Notes: generated by a model not told the origin, from the sequence alone. DNA of 64,000 nucleotides from Ampelocalamus luodianensis (GCA_036346255.1 CM070629.1:4097001-4161000), one strand, 5' to 3'. Positions 47,163 through 58,601 are shown, counted from the stretch's first letter. Made by a program: numbers and translations.

Positions 47163-49447
47163 CTGCATTTTTTGGTCCATAAATCCAATCAATCAAAGTG
47201 ACATCGACAACAATATATGGACACCTAGACTTTTGGACTATCAGGTTCTTTATTACTCAATCTGCAGACCTCAAATTGCAAATATATAGCAGAAATAACC
47301 TAATTCATCATAGGCATAGGAAAGGAGGGCCATTTGAGTTGGCTTTTGTGGGTTATGTTGGATGCCCAAAGCAGCTATTGGATTGGATTTTGTTGTTAGC
47401 ATCACATCATGAAGAGAATGCACGTTTTCGCCTGATTCATGAGAAAGCCCGAGAGATTCTTAAAGACATCATCATGCAGGATATTCATCGGCCTAGACTC
47501 CACTGAAAATATGGTCTAAATTCAACGTGTATACTCCAGTTGACAAGAAATGAATCTGCCGATTAATTAGCAATAGTCAAGGCAAGAGCACTTCCCTTTC
47601 ATATATACGATGAAACCTCCTACCATCTCTCACATTAGTCTCCCTCTCGTACTAGTACTAACAGACAATCATACAACTTCGCCACTGCATCAACCATAAG
47701 TACAGATTGATGGTCAGTTGGCCCCCTCTTATTTTTTGCTCACGCTTCGCCACTGCATGACTTCACAGTAATGCTTGTACAACTCATGACTTCACAGTAA
47801 CAAAAATACAACTTCTGTTGAAAGAATGCTTCTACAGCTCATGACTTCAGAGTAATACAACTTCTGGTGAAGGAATGCTTCTACAGCTAATGACTTCACA
47901 ATATTAGAAAACAGAAAACTTATGACTTCACAGTATGACTTTACAGTAACAGAAAACTACAAGGATCAACTATACAGCCTTTTGGCCACCAGAAGAACTA
48001 GCAACACTGCTAACCAGAACGACCAGTTCAAGATTTAACTCATGCACAGCTTTCAGCTCTAAAACTTTCTGTCAGTACGAACTCATCAAAAGACATAGAA
48101 TCCTGTACTTCAGAGTTCAGTCTATAAGACAACATACATATACACTTATGACTTCACAGTGCAACAATGCTAACCAGAATGCTAACAACTCTATTAGGGC
48201 TCAAGATTGAACTACATGTCTGAACAAATTTCAGTTCAAGACTAGTATTATCATGAGCAGATTTATCCAAGCCCACAAACATAGCCTTGAGCTGTAATCA
48301 CTGCATAAACATCATACATCATCAACTAGGTTGTAATCACTGGATAAACATCATACAGACAGAGATCATGTATCAGGAATACACTGAAGCGAAACCAGAT
48401 GGACAATAACAATCCTCAACTAGGCTTAATCCTCACATCCCAGACTTTGTCAGAGCATTGATAACAATGTCACAATAGAACAAGCTCACATATTCCAGTA
48501 AACTTCTAACACAAAACTCAAATAATCAGGTGTAGAACTGTCAGTACTACATTCACATATTCATTCACAAATTTCACAGATTCACTCACATACGCATATG
48601 CAATCACAGAAGCACAGATGAAGGGAGGAGTAGGGAGGGCAAGGGGTAGGAGGATGAAGGCGGCGCACTGGAGGCCCGACCTTACCTTCACAGGAGGCGG
48701 CGTGAGTCGCCTTATGGCGGCGCGAAGACGGCTCGAGGCGGCCTCTAGGGTTTCCGGTCGGCGTTTGTCTTCATGCGCGCGCACTCAGTCCGGCGTGGAG
48801 CACTGATTCAATCACATATTCAATCTCAGATCTAAACGCATATGCAATCACAGAAGCACAGATAAAGGGAGGAGTAGGGAGGGCAAGGGGTAGGAGGATG
48901 GAGGCGGCGCACTGGAGGTTCGACCTTACCTTCACAGGAGGCGGCCGGTAGTCGTCTTCTCGCGGCGGCGCACTCCGGGTCGGGCGGCCTCTAGGGTTTC
49001 CGGGTCGGCGGCTGTCGTTTTCGCGGGCGCGCTCCGTGTCCGGCGCGGAGCACTCGGGTGTGGCGGCGCGCGCGGAGGTCCGCGGGGTGCGCTCGGGGGA
49101 CGAAGGCGACACTCTGGTGGACGACGGGGAAATCGCCTCGGTCGCGAGAGCAGAAGTCGGGGGATTTCGCGAAGGTTGATCGGCTCGGGTGGCCTCGCGC
49201 GATGGGGGTGGGAGGGGGTTAAGTGGATGGTATTTTGCGGGTAAATAGATTCAACTTCAAATGGTATTTTGTTTCTATCAAGTTGGCTTCTCATGAGAAT
49301 CTACGGAAAGGCTGCTTCTCGTCGCTAGTTCATTTTTGAGACAGCTTCTCGCGAGAATCAGAATCGAGTGGTTTTGAGAAGCTAGGTGTTTGGTACAGCT
49401 CCTCAAGATTTTATCGAGAAGCTGGGAGTAGGAGCTGTACCAAACCT
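47163..49447. other. 5' flank of the Harbinger genes, with a possible captured exon and a GC-rich duplication
   Basis: An exon-like frame on the plus strand, about 47331-47506, reads ELAFVGYVGCPKQLLDWI, then HEENARFRLIHEKAREILKD, to a stop; it is preceded by an acceptor-like CATCATAG. I do not recognise the protein. 47750-48160 has scattered ATGACTTCACAGTA repeats. 48593-48705 and 48838-48950 are near-identical GC-rich copies (period 245), followed by AGGGTTTCCGG in both. Confidence 0.5.
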
Positions 49448-49735
49448 TAAGCCTTAAAAACCAACCTTAAGCCTTAAGTATCAACTGTTGTTGCTTTGCA
49501 TTAAAGAATTTGCAAGAATGTAACCTTTGCACGGTGATCGTGAGCAACGATGGCTACACGGGAGCCAGCTCAACCACATAATGGGCGTGCTTCCGCACGG
49601 TAACAATACAGTAGGGATACGTGTTGGCCTAACAGTTGTCTATGTGGTCGAGACTCTGTTACTGCAATTCCTGCACGACGACAGTCATTTTTGCACGACC
49701 ATAAACAGCGCCAATAGGCAAAAACTCTATTATAG

Positions 49736-50380
49736 GTAGAACATGGTAGAAGGCCCCTGTGTCTATGACAGTGGCCCCAGCCGCTCCTCCACACACAAAA
49801 AAAAAAAGACAACAAATAAAAGACAAGACTCGTACCTGACCTGAGCAATGACGTGCCTAGCTAGCAGCAGTCGCGTCAGTCTGTGACTCGCGCGTAGTTA
49901 CTGCACAATCGTTTTCACCGCCCAAGTAGTATGGAATTTACTCTTTAACCTTTTTGCTTTTATGCACGACTCGACCACTGAAATAGAGGCTCACTAGCCA
50001 GGAGTACCACTACGAGTTAATTATGATGTGCAAGTTGGCAATTAACAAGGATTAACTCCTACGCTAATGAGTAGCTAGCTACAACGAGATGCAACACAAC
50101 CTGCTCTTTTTATAAAACGCAGGGTGTCCAACAGCTGTAGTCGCTTGCGTGTTGGATCCAAGTCTCTTATCATAAAACTTGCTAAGAGATAGGGTATGTC
50201 CATCATTGTCATTGCCACCCCTAGATAAATAATCTATCGTCATGTGTGTGTGTTTTTTTTTTAGATCGGATCGTCATCATAGCTTGTGTAGATTTTAAAT
50301 TAACTGATCGTAAATATAACGATTAATCAACGTTTTTGAATCTCATATGTCTTTGATTGCTAAATTTCGTATATTAAAAA
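49736..50380. other. Block 2 non-coding segment
   Basis: Matches 16991-17875 of block 1 without the Tourist MITE. No gene. Confidence 0.6.
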
Positions 50381-50626
50381 TGTTGAAGTATAAGTGAATT
50401 GTCCGTCTTTCCTCATCATATTAAGTTTTTTGGTGAATCGATTGGTACACGCAACTCAATATAGTATCAGAGTTAAGAGATCTTGACTTCAAGATCCGGT
50501 TGCTGTAATTAAAAATAATAATTACAGTCCACTTCTACTCCACCTCTTAGGTCTGAAGGAGGCTATACGTGAGGGGGGAATGTTGAATTATAAGTGAATT
50601 GTCCGTTTTACCTCGCATGCAACTCA
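50381..50626 (+). mobile_element. TRIM-like miniature LTR retrotransposon
   Basis: Two short direct repeats start TGTTGAAGTATAAGTGAATT (50381) and TGTTGAATTATAAGTGAATT (50581), and both end GCAACTCA. Directly after the first is TAGTATCAGAG, close to the tRNA-Met primer-binding sequence TGGTATCAGAGC; directly before the second is the purine tract GTGAGGGGGGAA. LTR-PBS-PPT-LTR in about 246 bp without coding capacity defines a TRIM/SMART. Block 1 lacks it. Confidence 0.85.
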
Positions 50627-53600
50627 ATAAAAAAATTATTCAAGAATATATCCAAGGAATGTATTCTAAATAATATCGTTCATCAAAATTAATATGTTCT
50701 GGCTACATCTACCGAAAACTAAATTATCTAGCTCGTTTAATTTTATCTTACAAGCTAAGCTAGCATATGTACAGAGTCTTGGAAAAGGAAACTTTACACC
50801 AGCTAAGCCGAATATCTGCACATAGATTAATTAGCACCAATGACACCAATAATACTAGTCTAAACCACCACTAGAGGCCGGGAGTGCAAGTTCGCAAGTT
50901 GCCGCCGGGCAATGGTCACCCATCGAACCGCGGCACGCCACGGTGAAGCGGAGCAGAAGAGGAAAGGAGGGGTTAATTATTGGGGTTTGAATCTGGCAGC
51001 GTCAAATCGCCGACCCGCGATATTTTTTTTTTTCTGTGGCGAACATCGTACAAAATCAATATCCCCAGGATTCTGCTCCCTGCCTCGCGGATTTGCTGGA
51101 TCTCTCGCGAATGGGACGCATGTAGCCACACATATGGCTTACCCTCTCGAGAACAATTATTGTTTGCTGGTCAGATTTGCTTTTCTTGGAGTTGCTCACT
51201 GGTCAGCCTTGATAGCTGCATACTGTTCAGATGGCTGCCTGCTGATTAGCTGGAGTGTTGAGAACTAAGATTGGCTGTAGGCTGTGTCTCTCTTAGGTGT
51301 TGGGTGATTCTTGGTTCATGCTTCTCATGTAAGCTAGCTATTGGTTTCAGTCTTGCATGTATCAACTTAGATTTGAGCAAATTATAAGTCAATCTAGGTT
51401 GGTAAACATCTTGGCTGTCTTCTATCCGTTGAATATAAACCTAGGTCATTATTGTGCGCACTAGAACTGGTACAAAAGTTTTGTTGCGTGGAGTCCACTC
51501 AACTTGTCTACAGATAAAATTGAGTCTATATTTTTTAGAATCAGTTAGATGACAAGTAGCAAATTAAGCTAAAATTTTAAAGATAGAGTGTGTATGGTGA
51601 AGAAGCGTTAACTTTACAATACTACGTTGGATATTGATAAGACAAACTCGTGGATTTTCATCTTAACAAAAAAAAAAGTGCTAGTCTTTGAAATCCTTTC
51701 ATCACATGTGTATTCCATTTATATCTAGTTGCCAAAATGGGATGAAAACATATTGAGATTACAACACAGAGCTTAGATCACGTGGATCCCAGCCCGCTGA
51801 GCTTATTTTGCTAAGTTTTATCAAATATATCTACTGACAGTGAAAATTAACAACGTATAAGAGACCAAACATACAAATATTCTTATAAATAAACATAGGT
51901 AAATACAAAATTGAAGCTAGAATGTCAGACGATTTGTCGCCCATCAAACACCCCTTCGAGCCTTCAACCTCACAAGTAAACCATATCCATAGAGGATCCG
52001 CGTGCGACTCCCACCGGCGGGGACCACAAGCAAACACTATCTACCATCCGCTTGTATGTGGGCCCACCACAGGGGACAACCAGGCTCCATCGTGGTCGTT
52101 CGCTCGCCTCCTCCTCGTCGCCGCTCGACACGTGGATATCAACGCCAGTACGTCGCCATCGCCCCACCCTGGGTGACATGTCCTCCCACCGCAGGCATCG
52201 CAACAACGCCCCACCCCACTTCCACCCTCAAGCTTACATCACCGCAAAAACACCCAGACTCCCGCACCGTACAAGCCACCGACCCACGGGCCCACTGTCA
52301 TGCATAATGAAGGGTGCAGGTGGGCTTGGGAGCGGCGATGCGCGGAGAGGACAGGCAAGTTGGCCTCGGGTGCAGTGAGCTGTCGTGGGGCCCACGTGTC
52401 ATGCCATGCGGCACACGTGGCACGCGATGCGGCAGCCTACGCACACGTACCCCCGCCTGTGGCTTTAAAGAGGATGCTAGGGGCGATGTGTCGCTACGAC
52501 GTAGGCCCACCAAGGCGCGAGGGGTGGGCTCCACGATGCGGCAAGTTGCAACTGTTTATTGGGTGTCAGTTGCTGCCTGCTTGCCCCTACAGGGTTGCGG
52601 AGAGTTGCCCTATTACTTCCTGTGGCCCAGCCGAGCCGAGCCAGTTGGTCAGGTCTGGCTCGGATTGGTAGCTTCGAACTTGGTTACCGTTATATTTTTA
52701 TTCCATGTACATTACTCCATGCTTATGGTTATTGTTCTCATGGGAAATATTCCATGCCTTTGTGGGGGATGTTTGAGGAAATTTTAAACATAGTGCATGG
52801 TATATTCATTATAGGACAACAAGCTAAACTTTCGACACTTTGATTATTCACGGTGTTAGCTACGTAAGCTATGTTCCTCAAAATACAACTCGTTCTTTAT
52901 TCAACAGGTTACACAAACCCTTAACGCCTCTCTACCGCCCGTAGCCGCGTCCCCCTTGTGCTTGTGCTCCTCAACCTCCCTATAACGCTCCCTCCAGGGC
53001 TTCCCTCCCCCAAATCAAGTCTAAGGCTAATCCCTATTTGACGCCTCCACAAATCGGCAACCCTCCATGCCTCCGCCCTTGAGCGCCGCTCCCCCGCGAG
53101 TTGCCGCACCATGGAGAAGAAGAAAGCTCACGAGGAGGTGCACTCCGAGTAGTCAGCAACAGCGCCGAGTGGTGGACCAAAGCCTTCGTGTCCTTCTTCC
53201 TTCTCCCAGGCCTGTCCCCTTCCATTCCTCTTCGGCTTGCCACCATCAAAGACAGGGGCGAGAGACCTACCTGATACATATGTAGTGTAAATATCCTATA
53301 GATTTCTCCTGTTATCGACCTACCCATAAGGAATATGGATTAATCCGCCGATTGGATCTCAGGATTTCACCGATGTGGTCCTCTATTGTGCCTTGTCATC
53401 GGTCGTCATTGTTGTCGACTTTAACAAGGTACGATCCTCCTTTGGTAGATCCCATGTCTCCCTACCATCCCCCTTTAGATTTGGATGGAAATGAGCAATT
53501 GTTCCCCACTTTGTGAGGCGTGTTTTATCCTCTATCTTGTTCCTTCCATGGTTGTTTTCTTTTTACGGTGGCTACTTGCCGCTGATGGGGTTCCTTCTTG

Positions 53601-53640
53601 GCATAGTCAATAGCTCTCTCCATGGAGGAGGCCCAAAGTT
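50627..53640. other. Block 2 segment upstream of AFP copy 2
   Basis: Matches block 1 sequence at 17885-18285, 21749-22530 and 25306-26000. It contains the relic frame 50912-51268 and about 870 bases (about 52520-53390) without a block 1 counterpart. No recognised gene. Confidence 0.5.
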
Positions 53641-53657
53641 TTTTTTTTTTTGAGAGA
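53641..53657. repeat. Poly(T) micro-insertion with 16-bp target duplication
   Basis: T11 followed by GAGAGA, placed between two exact copies of GAGGAGGCCCAAAGTT (53625-53640 and 53658-53673). Block 1 has one copy at this place (GAGGAGGCTCAAAGTC, near 25985). Confidence 0.8.
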
Positions 53658-54073
53658 GAGGAGGCCCAAAGTTGGTGGTGGGCGATTCTTTGTCACCCAT
53701 CAATAGCTGCCAGCTTCAAGCTAACGCCTTCCATCAGTTGTCTCAGGCGTTAGAGAATGAAGGCTCCTTATTGGCATCATCATCTTTGTGGAGGCCGTTT
53801 TTTTAGGGGTTGTAATGTAATTTATGGAGAACCGTACTATAAAACTATTTTTGTAATTAGAGAAATTATTCTGGAATGATACTGTACAAATAATTGTGCT
53901 TTGGTTCATGTTTCCACTTTCCACCCGCACCAAAAGCCGGTTGCACAGCATAATCCGGAAACAGGTCAGCCCAAACTCCCCTACGGGCTCTCGGCACGTC
54001 ACAGTTTTTTAAGTCCCCTCCAAGCCGAGACGCACTCTCTCCTCACCCTCCAAGCTCGGCTCGTCGGATCCAA

Positions 54074-54081
54074 CACGTGTC
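54074..54081 (+). promoter_or_regulatory. Single ABRE upstream of AFP copy 2
   Basis: CACGTGTC is retained. The positions matching the other two copy 1 motifs read CGCGTGGC (about 54094) and ACAGGTC (about 53960), so both ACGTG cores are lost. Confidence 0.7.
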
Positions 54082-54631
54082 CTCGTTGTCCGACGCGTGG
54101 CCGCCCTACATGCGCTCGTAGTCCCATCCAGCTAGCTCCCCCTATTCCCATTTCCAAATAATCGCAAGAAAAAAATTCTTTTTTCTTCTCGGTTTAATGG
54201 AGGAACAAAGAGATTAGAGCGACACGAAGGCCTTGTCTCCTCTTCCCTCTCCTGTTTCCTCCTCTCCATTCCCACCTCTATCTCGACAGTCCCACGCCTC
54301 GCTCAGAGAGAGATCTGATTGGTCCAATTCTACTTGGTTTCTTGTGTCCCTGCTCACTTCCTGTCGATTTCTCTGCGATTCCGGGCAGTGGCCGCCGTTT
54401 CTTTGCCCGTTTCTGGGTGCTGTAATGTCCTTTCCTCTGCATTTGCAGCCCGTGAATTCTCCGTCGTTGGAGGAATTCGCAGCATGGGCGAGGTGTTTCT
54501 GAGGAATTTGGCGTTCTTGGAGCTTGGCCCGGCGAAAGACTACCATCTGTTGCTCGTCTCGCGCTGAATTATTGGTTCTTGGAGAGATACTTGCTCTGAA
54601 TCGGCGAGAACGGGTTTGTTGGTGCTCTGCC

Positions 54632-56480
54632 ATGGCGTCGAGGGATTTCTTGGGCGGGTTCGGTGGCGAGGAGGGCGCGCGGGCGGAGAGGGCGGGGAGC
54701 GTGGCTGGCGAGTCCGACGAGGTTGAGCTCAGCCTGGGCCTGTCCCTGGGCGGCAGCTTCGGCGCCGACCCGTCGCGGGATGCCAAGAAGCCGTGCCTGG
54801 TGCGGTCCTCCTCCATCGCGTCCATCTGCTCGCTCCCAGGCAGCGACGACCTCGCCGCCGCGGGGCCCACGCCGGCGCCGCTGATGCGCACCAGCTCGCT
54901 GCCCACCGAGACAGAGGAGGAGCGGTGGCGCCGGCGCGAGATGCAGAGTCTGAAGCGCCTCGAGGCCAAGCGCAAGCGCCTCGAGCGGCGAAACTCCATG
55001 AACTCCGGCAGGTCTGGCGGCGGCCGGGACGACGGCCAAGAGCCGCTGTACCCCAGCGGGTTCCAGCTCCGGCGCTCCGTCGCCTCGCAGGGGAGCACCT
55101 CTTCGAGCATGACAGAGCAAGGTATATATGCTACCATTATCTTCCATACAACATGAACTATTTTGTACAGTATGTTAGTAATTTCCAGTGTTTTATCGCG
55201 GTTTTTGTAGTTGAATTATTCGTTTATATCTGTTGGTTGCTAGTTCTTGATGATCCATGCAGGTTGGTGCCATGCCGTGTTGTTTTTGCTTGTTGGGTTC
55301 TTTAGGTAGGTGATGCATGGGCAGAGAGATCTAGGTGAAGTAGGCTTAACTGGCCATGGATCTTTAGCTGTGGGGTTGTGATTTGGATTGCAATTTTTAT
55401 GACATGGAGCAGGGATGGTGTTTGCTGAGAAGAATTTGTTAGGTGTCCTTGTTGTTTGTTGATGCTTCTTTTTCAGAAAATTGGGAACTCGTTTGAGAAA
55501 TTAGCTGATAGATTCGTTTGCAGTAAAAACGGAGAACTCTTTATGGATAAAGATGATGCTTTTACACATCAGCTTGTTGTTTTTAGCTAGTGTTTGTTTT
55601 GATTGATGTTTGTGGAATTCTTTTGAGATGTGCTGTTGTTTGTAGAGACCAGATAGACTCCTTTCACGGGATGGTTCTTGCTTCTAAGCTGTGTCATTGC
55701 ATAGCATAGAAGTATGATTGTTTAGATTAATCATTGTACAAGCTGGTGTGTATGATTCAATTGATGATGCCTTTGCCATTGGCACAGTTCGGTATCATCA
55801 AGTGTACTTGAAAACTTGAAATACATCTGAATGTCAAACCAATTTCATACTCAAAAACACTTCCTTTCATTTGCATTGCAGCAAGTTTACTTGAATGACC
55901 CCTGTCAGCCTGCCTATTATCGCTTTGTTGCTGTTGTTGTAAATAGTGATTAGTAAATGTATCGAATTTGCGAAGAATAAATTGGTCTATGAATCTTTCT
56001 TCTCATGCTGGAATCCGAAAAGGTGACAATTCGCTCCTCTGCTCTTGATGCACAGGTGGTGGTGGTGCTGACGTGAGGAGCCCATCTAGCATGAACACAT
56101 CCTCTGATAATGCCAGCAATCAGAATAAATCCCTTCCCCGGACGACATCAGCTGGGACGCTCCTGAACGGGACGATGAAGGAGCAACCACCGTTGCGAAC
56201 CCTCAGGTCCCTGACGATGCGCACGACGAGCACCGGCGACCTCCGGAAGAGCATGATGGAGGACATGCCGATGGTCTCCTCCAGGGTGGACGGCCCCAAC
56301 GGCAGGAAGATCGACGGCTTCCTGTACAAGTACATGAAAGGGGGGGAGGTGAGGATAGTGTGCGTCTGCCACGGCAACTTCCTGACGCCGGCCGAGTTCG
56401 TGAAGCACGCCGGCGGCGGCGACGTCACGAACCCGCTCAGGCACATCGTCGTCAACCCCTCGCCGTCGGTGTTCTTGTAA
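54632..56480 (+). CDS. AFP: NINJA-family ABI5-binding protein (AFP), copy 2
   Basis: Two exons (54632-55121, 56056-56480) encode 304 residues with the same intron position and phase as copy 1. EAR motif LSLGLSL (33-39), basic middle and C-terminal FLTPAEFVKHAGGGDV are all present. By eye there are ten differences from copy 1, including Arg55Cys and, in the conserved C-terminal domain, Glu260Gly (KGEEVRI becomes KGGEVRI). The reading frame is open and the splice sites intact, so the gene is probably expressed. The role is as for copy 1; whether the domain change weakens partner binding is unknown. Confidence 0.92.
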
Positions 56481-57248
56481 TCCTGAAGTGCACCCAGGGG
56501 TGGAGAGGTGTTCCTTTTCCTTCTCTCTTTTTCCCCTCTAAAATTTCTTGGTATGATCAGCTATTACCCGAGCTGTTTACTGTAAGTTAAGGGAGTGAAC
56601 GAATTTGAGAGATTGTTAGTCAGCTTAACGATGCATTTCCCAAACGCATGCTGGTTCGTCAGTTGTGGCTCTTGACCTGACAGCGACTGTAACATGGCAA
56701 ATTCACGGTTTTCTGCCGTCCAAATGGACTCTTCTCAAGATTTTGCACAAGCAGAGCTTGTAGCTGGTGCAGGTGCCATGCGGCCATGTCTCTCACGTCA
56801 TTCTCTCGTCAGCATCTGACGTAATGCTACAGGAAAAATGACCACAATACCCCTGTATGCATGGTGTGGTCCTCTACTTACCAAAGTGGTCCTCGGTGAT
56901 TCCTGCCGATGGAAACGGACGCGTGGCTCATCCGGCCGGTTGAGGCGACGGGCATCGGACGGTTGATCTGCGGAGCGCGCATCGTCGCGTCTCGAAGGCG
57001 ACGATATTTTTCCCGCAGAACTCGCGCGAAGGTCGCACGTGTGCTGCGGCCACTTGCCCGGTGTAACTTGCAAGCCTGCTTGATTTGTTCGGGCCAGTTG
57101 CGCGGTGTTGTGGTTGTCGTGTTATGTGGGGACGTCGTTGGGCTAGTGCCATCTTGCTAAGCTGACACGCACGCTCTTGTGCTGCACGCTTCTCCTGCCG
57201 CTGTAGTACGTCGGAACGTGCCGTGCTTCGGTGCTTGCCAATGGTGTC
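56481..57248. other. Downstream flank of AFP copy 2
   Basis: 3' UTR and non-coding sequence collinear with 28892-29700 of block 1. Confidence 0.6.
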
Positions 57249-58231
57249 ATCACCAAACAGTCTAGTAATTCATATCCATACGTACTGCTCAGCATGGCCG
57301 GTTGGGCGGAGCCGATCACCGCTGTAGCCTCGGCCTGCGCCGGTTGTCCTTTGGTCGAACTCGTATTTCGATGAGGATTTAATAATTTTTATTTTATTAT
57401 TTATCTATAATTTTTATTATGGATAAATATACAGTCATACGGTTCTTAGGTATACCTCCTTATGATCTTAAGGGAGAAGTCAATCAGGTGGTCGTAAGTC
57501 CTTCTACAACCACCTCTATAGTCGTAAATACTTCTACGACTACCTTATGATCGTAAGTTCTTCCACGATCGCCTCTGGTCGTAAGTTTTTATACGACCAG
57601 TACATAGTCGTAAGGTTTTCTACGACTACCTCATGATCGTAAGTTCTTTTACGACCACATCTGGTTGTAAGTTCTTATACGGCCAGTACCCAGTCGTAAG
57701 GTTTTCTACGACTACCCCCTGGTTGTAAGTTCTTCTACGAACAGCTCAACTTCAACCACCCCGTAATTAATTGGGCCCACTTGTATGTAGGCTCTATTGA
57801 TTAGGGAATCTAAGCAGTTAATATACGCTGTTATTCTCTGGAGTAACTGCACAAAACGCGTCATTATCTCTTACAAGTAACTGTCAGGCGACGTGGAGGG
57901 GTTACTACTCCGATGATTACTACCGTTATTACGTCCATTACATGGACTAATGAGGCGCCTACTAACTTAGAGGAACGACTACCTCTTCGCGCACTATTTA
58001 AAGGGCTCAGTCAGAGATGATAGGGTAGAGACGATCAGGAGCACAAGCATTAGGTTTTACCTTGATTGTAACCAGCATACTCAATATAATACACACATGA
58101 GCAGGGTTGTTATTCTCTCTGGAGAATGTCTAAACCTGTATAAAAATCTCAGTGTCGTTCTTTCTGCGTGTTCAATTGTGAAGACCCCCGAATCAAACAA
58201 TCTTTACGTAAGATTGGTTCTAAAACACCGA
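57249..58231. mobile_element. Probable solo LTR or LTR fragment with TCGTAAG repeats
   Basis: Private to block 2. It carries an array of TCGTAAGTTCTTCTACGACC-like units at 57489-57746, then a stretch resembling an LTR promoter/polyadenylation zone (ACTATTTAAAGGGCTC near 58000, CTCAATATAATACACAC, GTATAAAAATCTCAGTG), ending CACCGACA. The left boundary and a target duplication are not clear. Similar TACGACCAC units occur in solo LTR B. Confidence 0.5.
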
Positions 58232-58601
58232 CAATTTTTTAAAAGATTTTTTAAAAGATTTTGATCCTAGACTTTTGGGTAGATCATCTCCAACTAAAGT
58301 GCAACTTCCCCTCTCTCTCACACACAAAAAGGAGGAGGAAAAGACAACTGCAACTCGTGCAGTATTACATGGGCTCTTCACACCTAAGATATCCTGCCCC
58401 CTACAAAATCAAGCCTTTTTGCGGCTTGGCTCGAGCCGAATTGCTCTCAGAGGCCAGGGCTTCAGGCCCATACCGTCAGAGCATACTGCACCGGAAAGAT
58501 GAGCCCAAAATGCTGTTTTGTTTCAACCTTACGTCCTTACCCCGATGAATTTTGTTAGTTTGTTAGCTTCGGTCAAGATCTCCGTGTTAATATCGTCGAA
58601 G

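Larger units (their letters stand above)
44087..49447. mobile_element. PIF/Harbinger transposon with both genes
   Basis: The left end is GACCCTGTTTGGTAGAGCTCC and the right end GGAGCTGTACCAAACCT, imperfect inverted repeats, flanked by TAA at 44084-44086 and 49448-49450. Inside, on the minus strand, are the DDE transposase (44623-46014) and the Myb/SANT-like DNA-binding partner (46179-47162). The element sits inside the long-TIR element at 43339-49728. Confidence 0.9.
43339..49728. mobile_element. Long-TIR non-autonomous element (host of the Harbinger insertion)
   Basis: About 70 bp at each end are inverted repeats (left GAGTTTTTTGTCGTATTGGC; right end complement GAGTTTTTGCCTATTGGC), continuing to GAATTGCAG. 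The flanks share ATTATAG (43332-43338, 49729-49735), and block 1 has the empty site GCATTATAGGTAGAAC near 16989. Without the nested transposon it is about 1 kb and codes for nothing I recognise. GAG...CTC ends and long TIRs suggest a MULE, but the target duplication is a clean 7 bp or an imperfect 9 bp, so the class is uncertain. Confidence 0.75.
34944..58601. repeat. Segmental duplication, block 2
   Basis: Collinear partner of block 1 (15444-31191), enlarged to 23.7 kb by a Mutator-like element, a long-TIR element carrying a PIF/Harbinger transposon, a TRIM and smaller differences. The junctions are defined by loss of alignment on both sides. Confidence 0.93.

Noticed and set aside
54214..55137. 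307-codon minus-strand frame opposite AFP copy 2 (and its twin at 26669-27505)
   Set aside because: It is the antisense shadow of the AFP exon and leader; its composition follows from the GC-rich sense codons.
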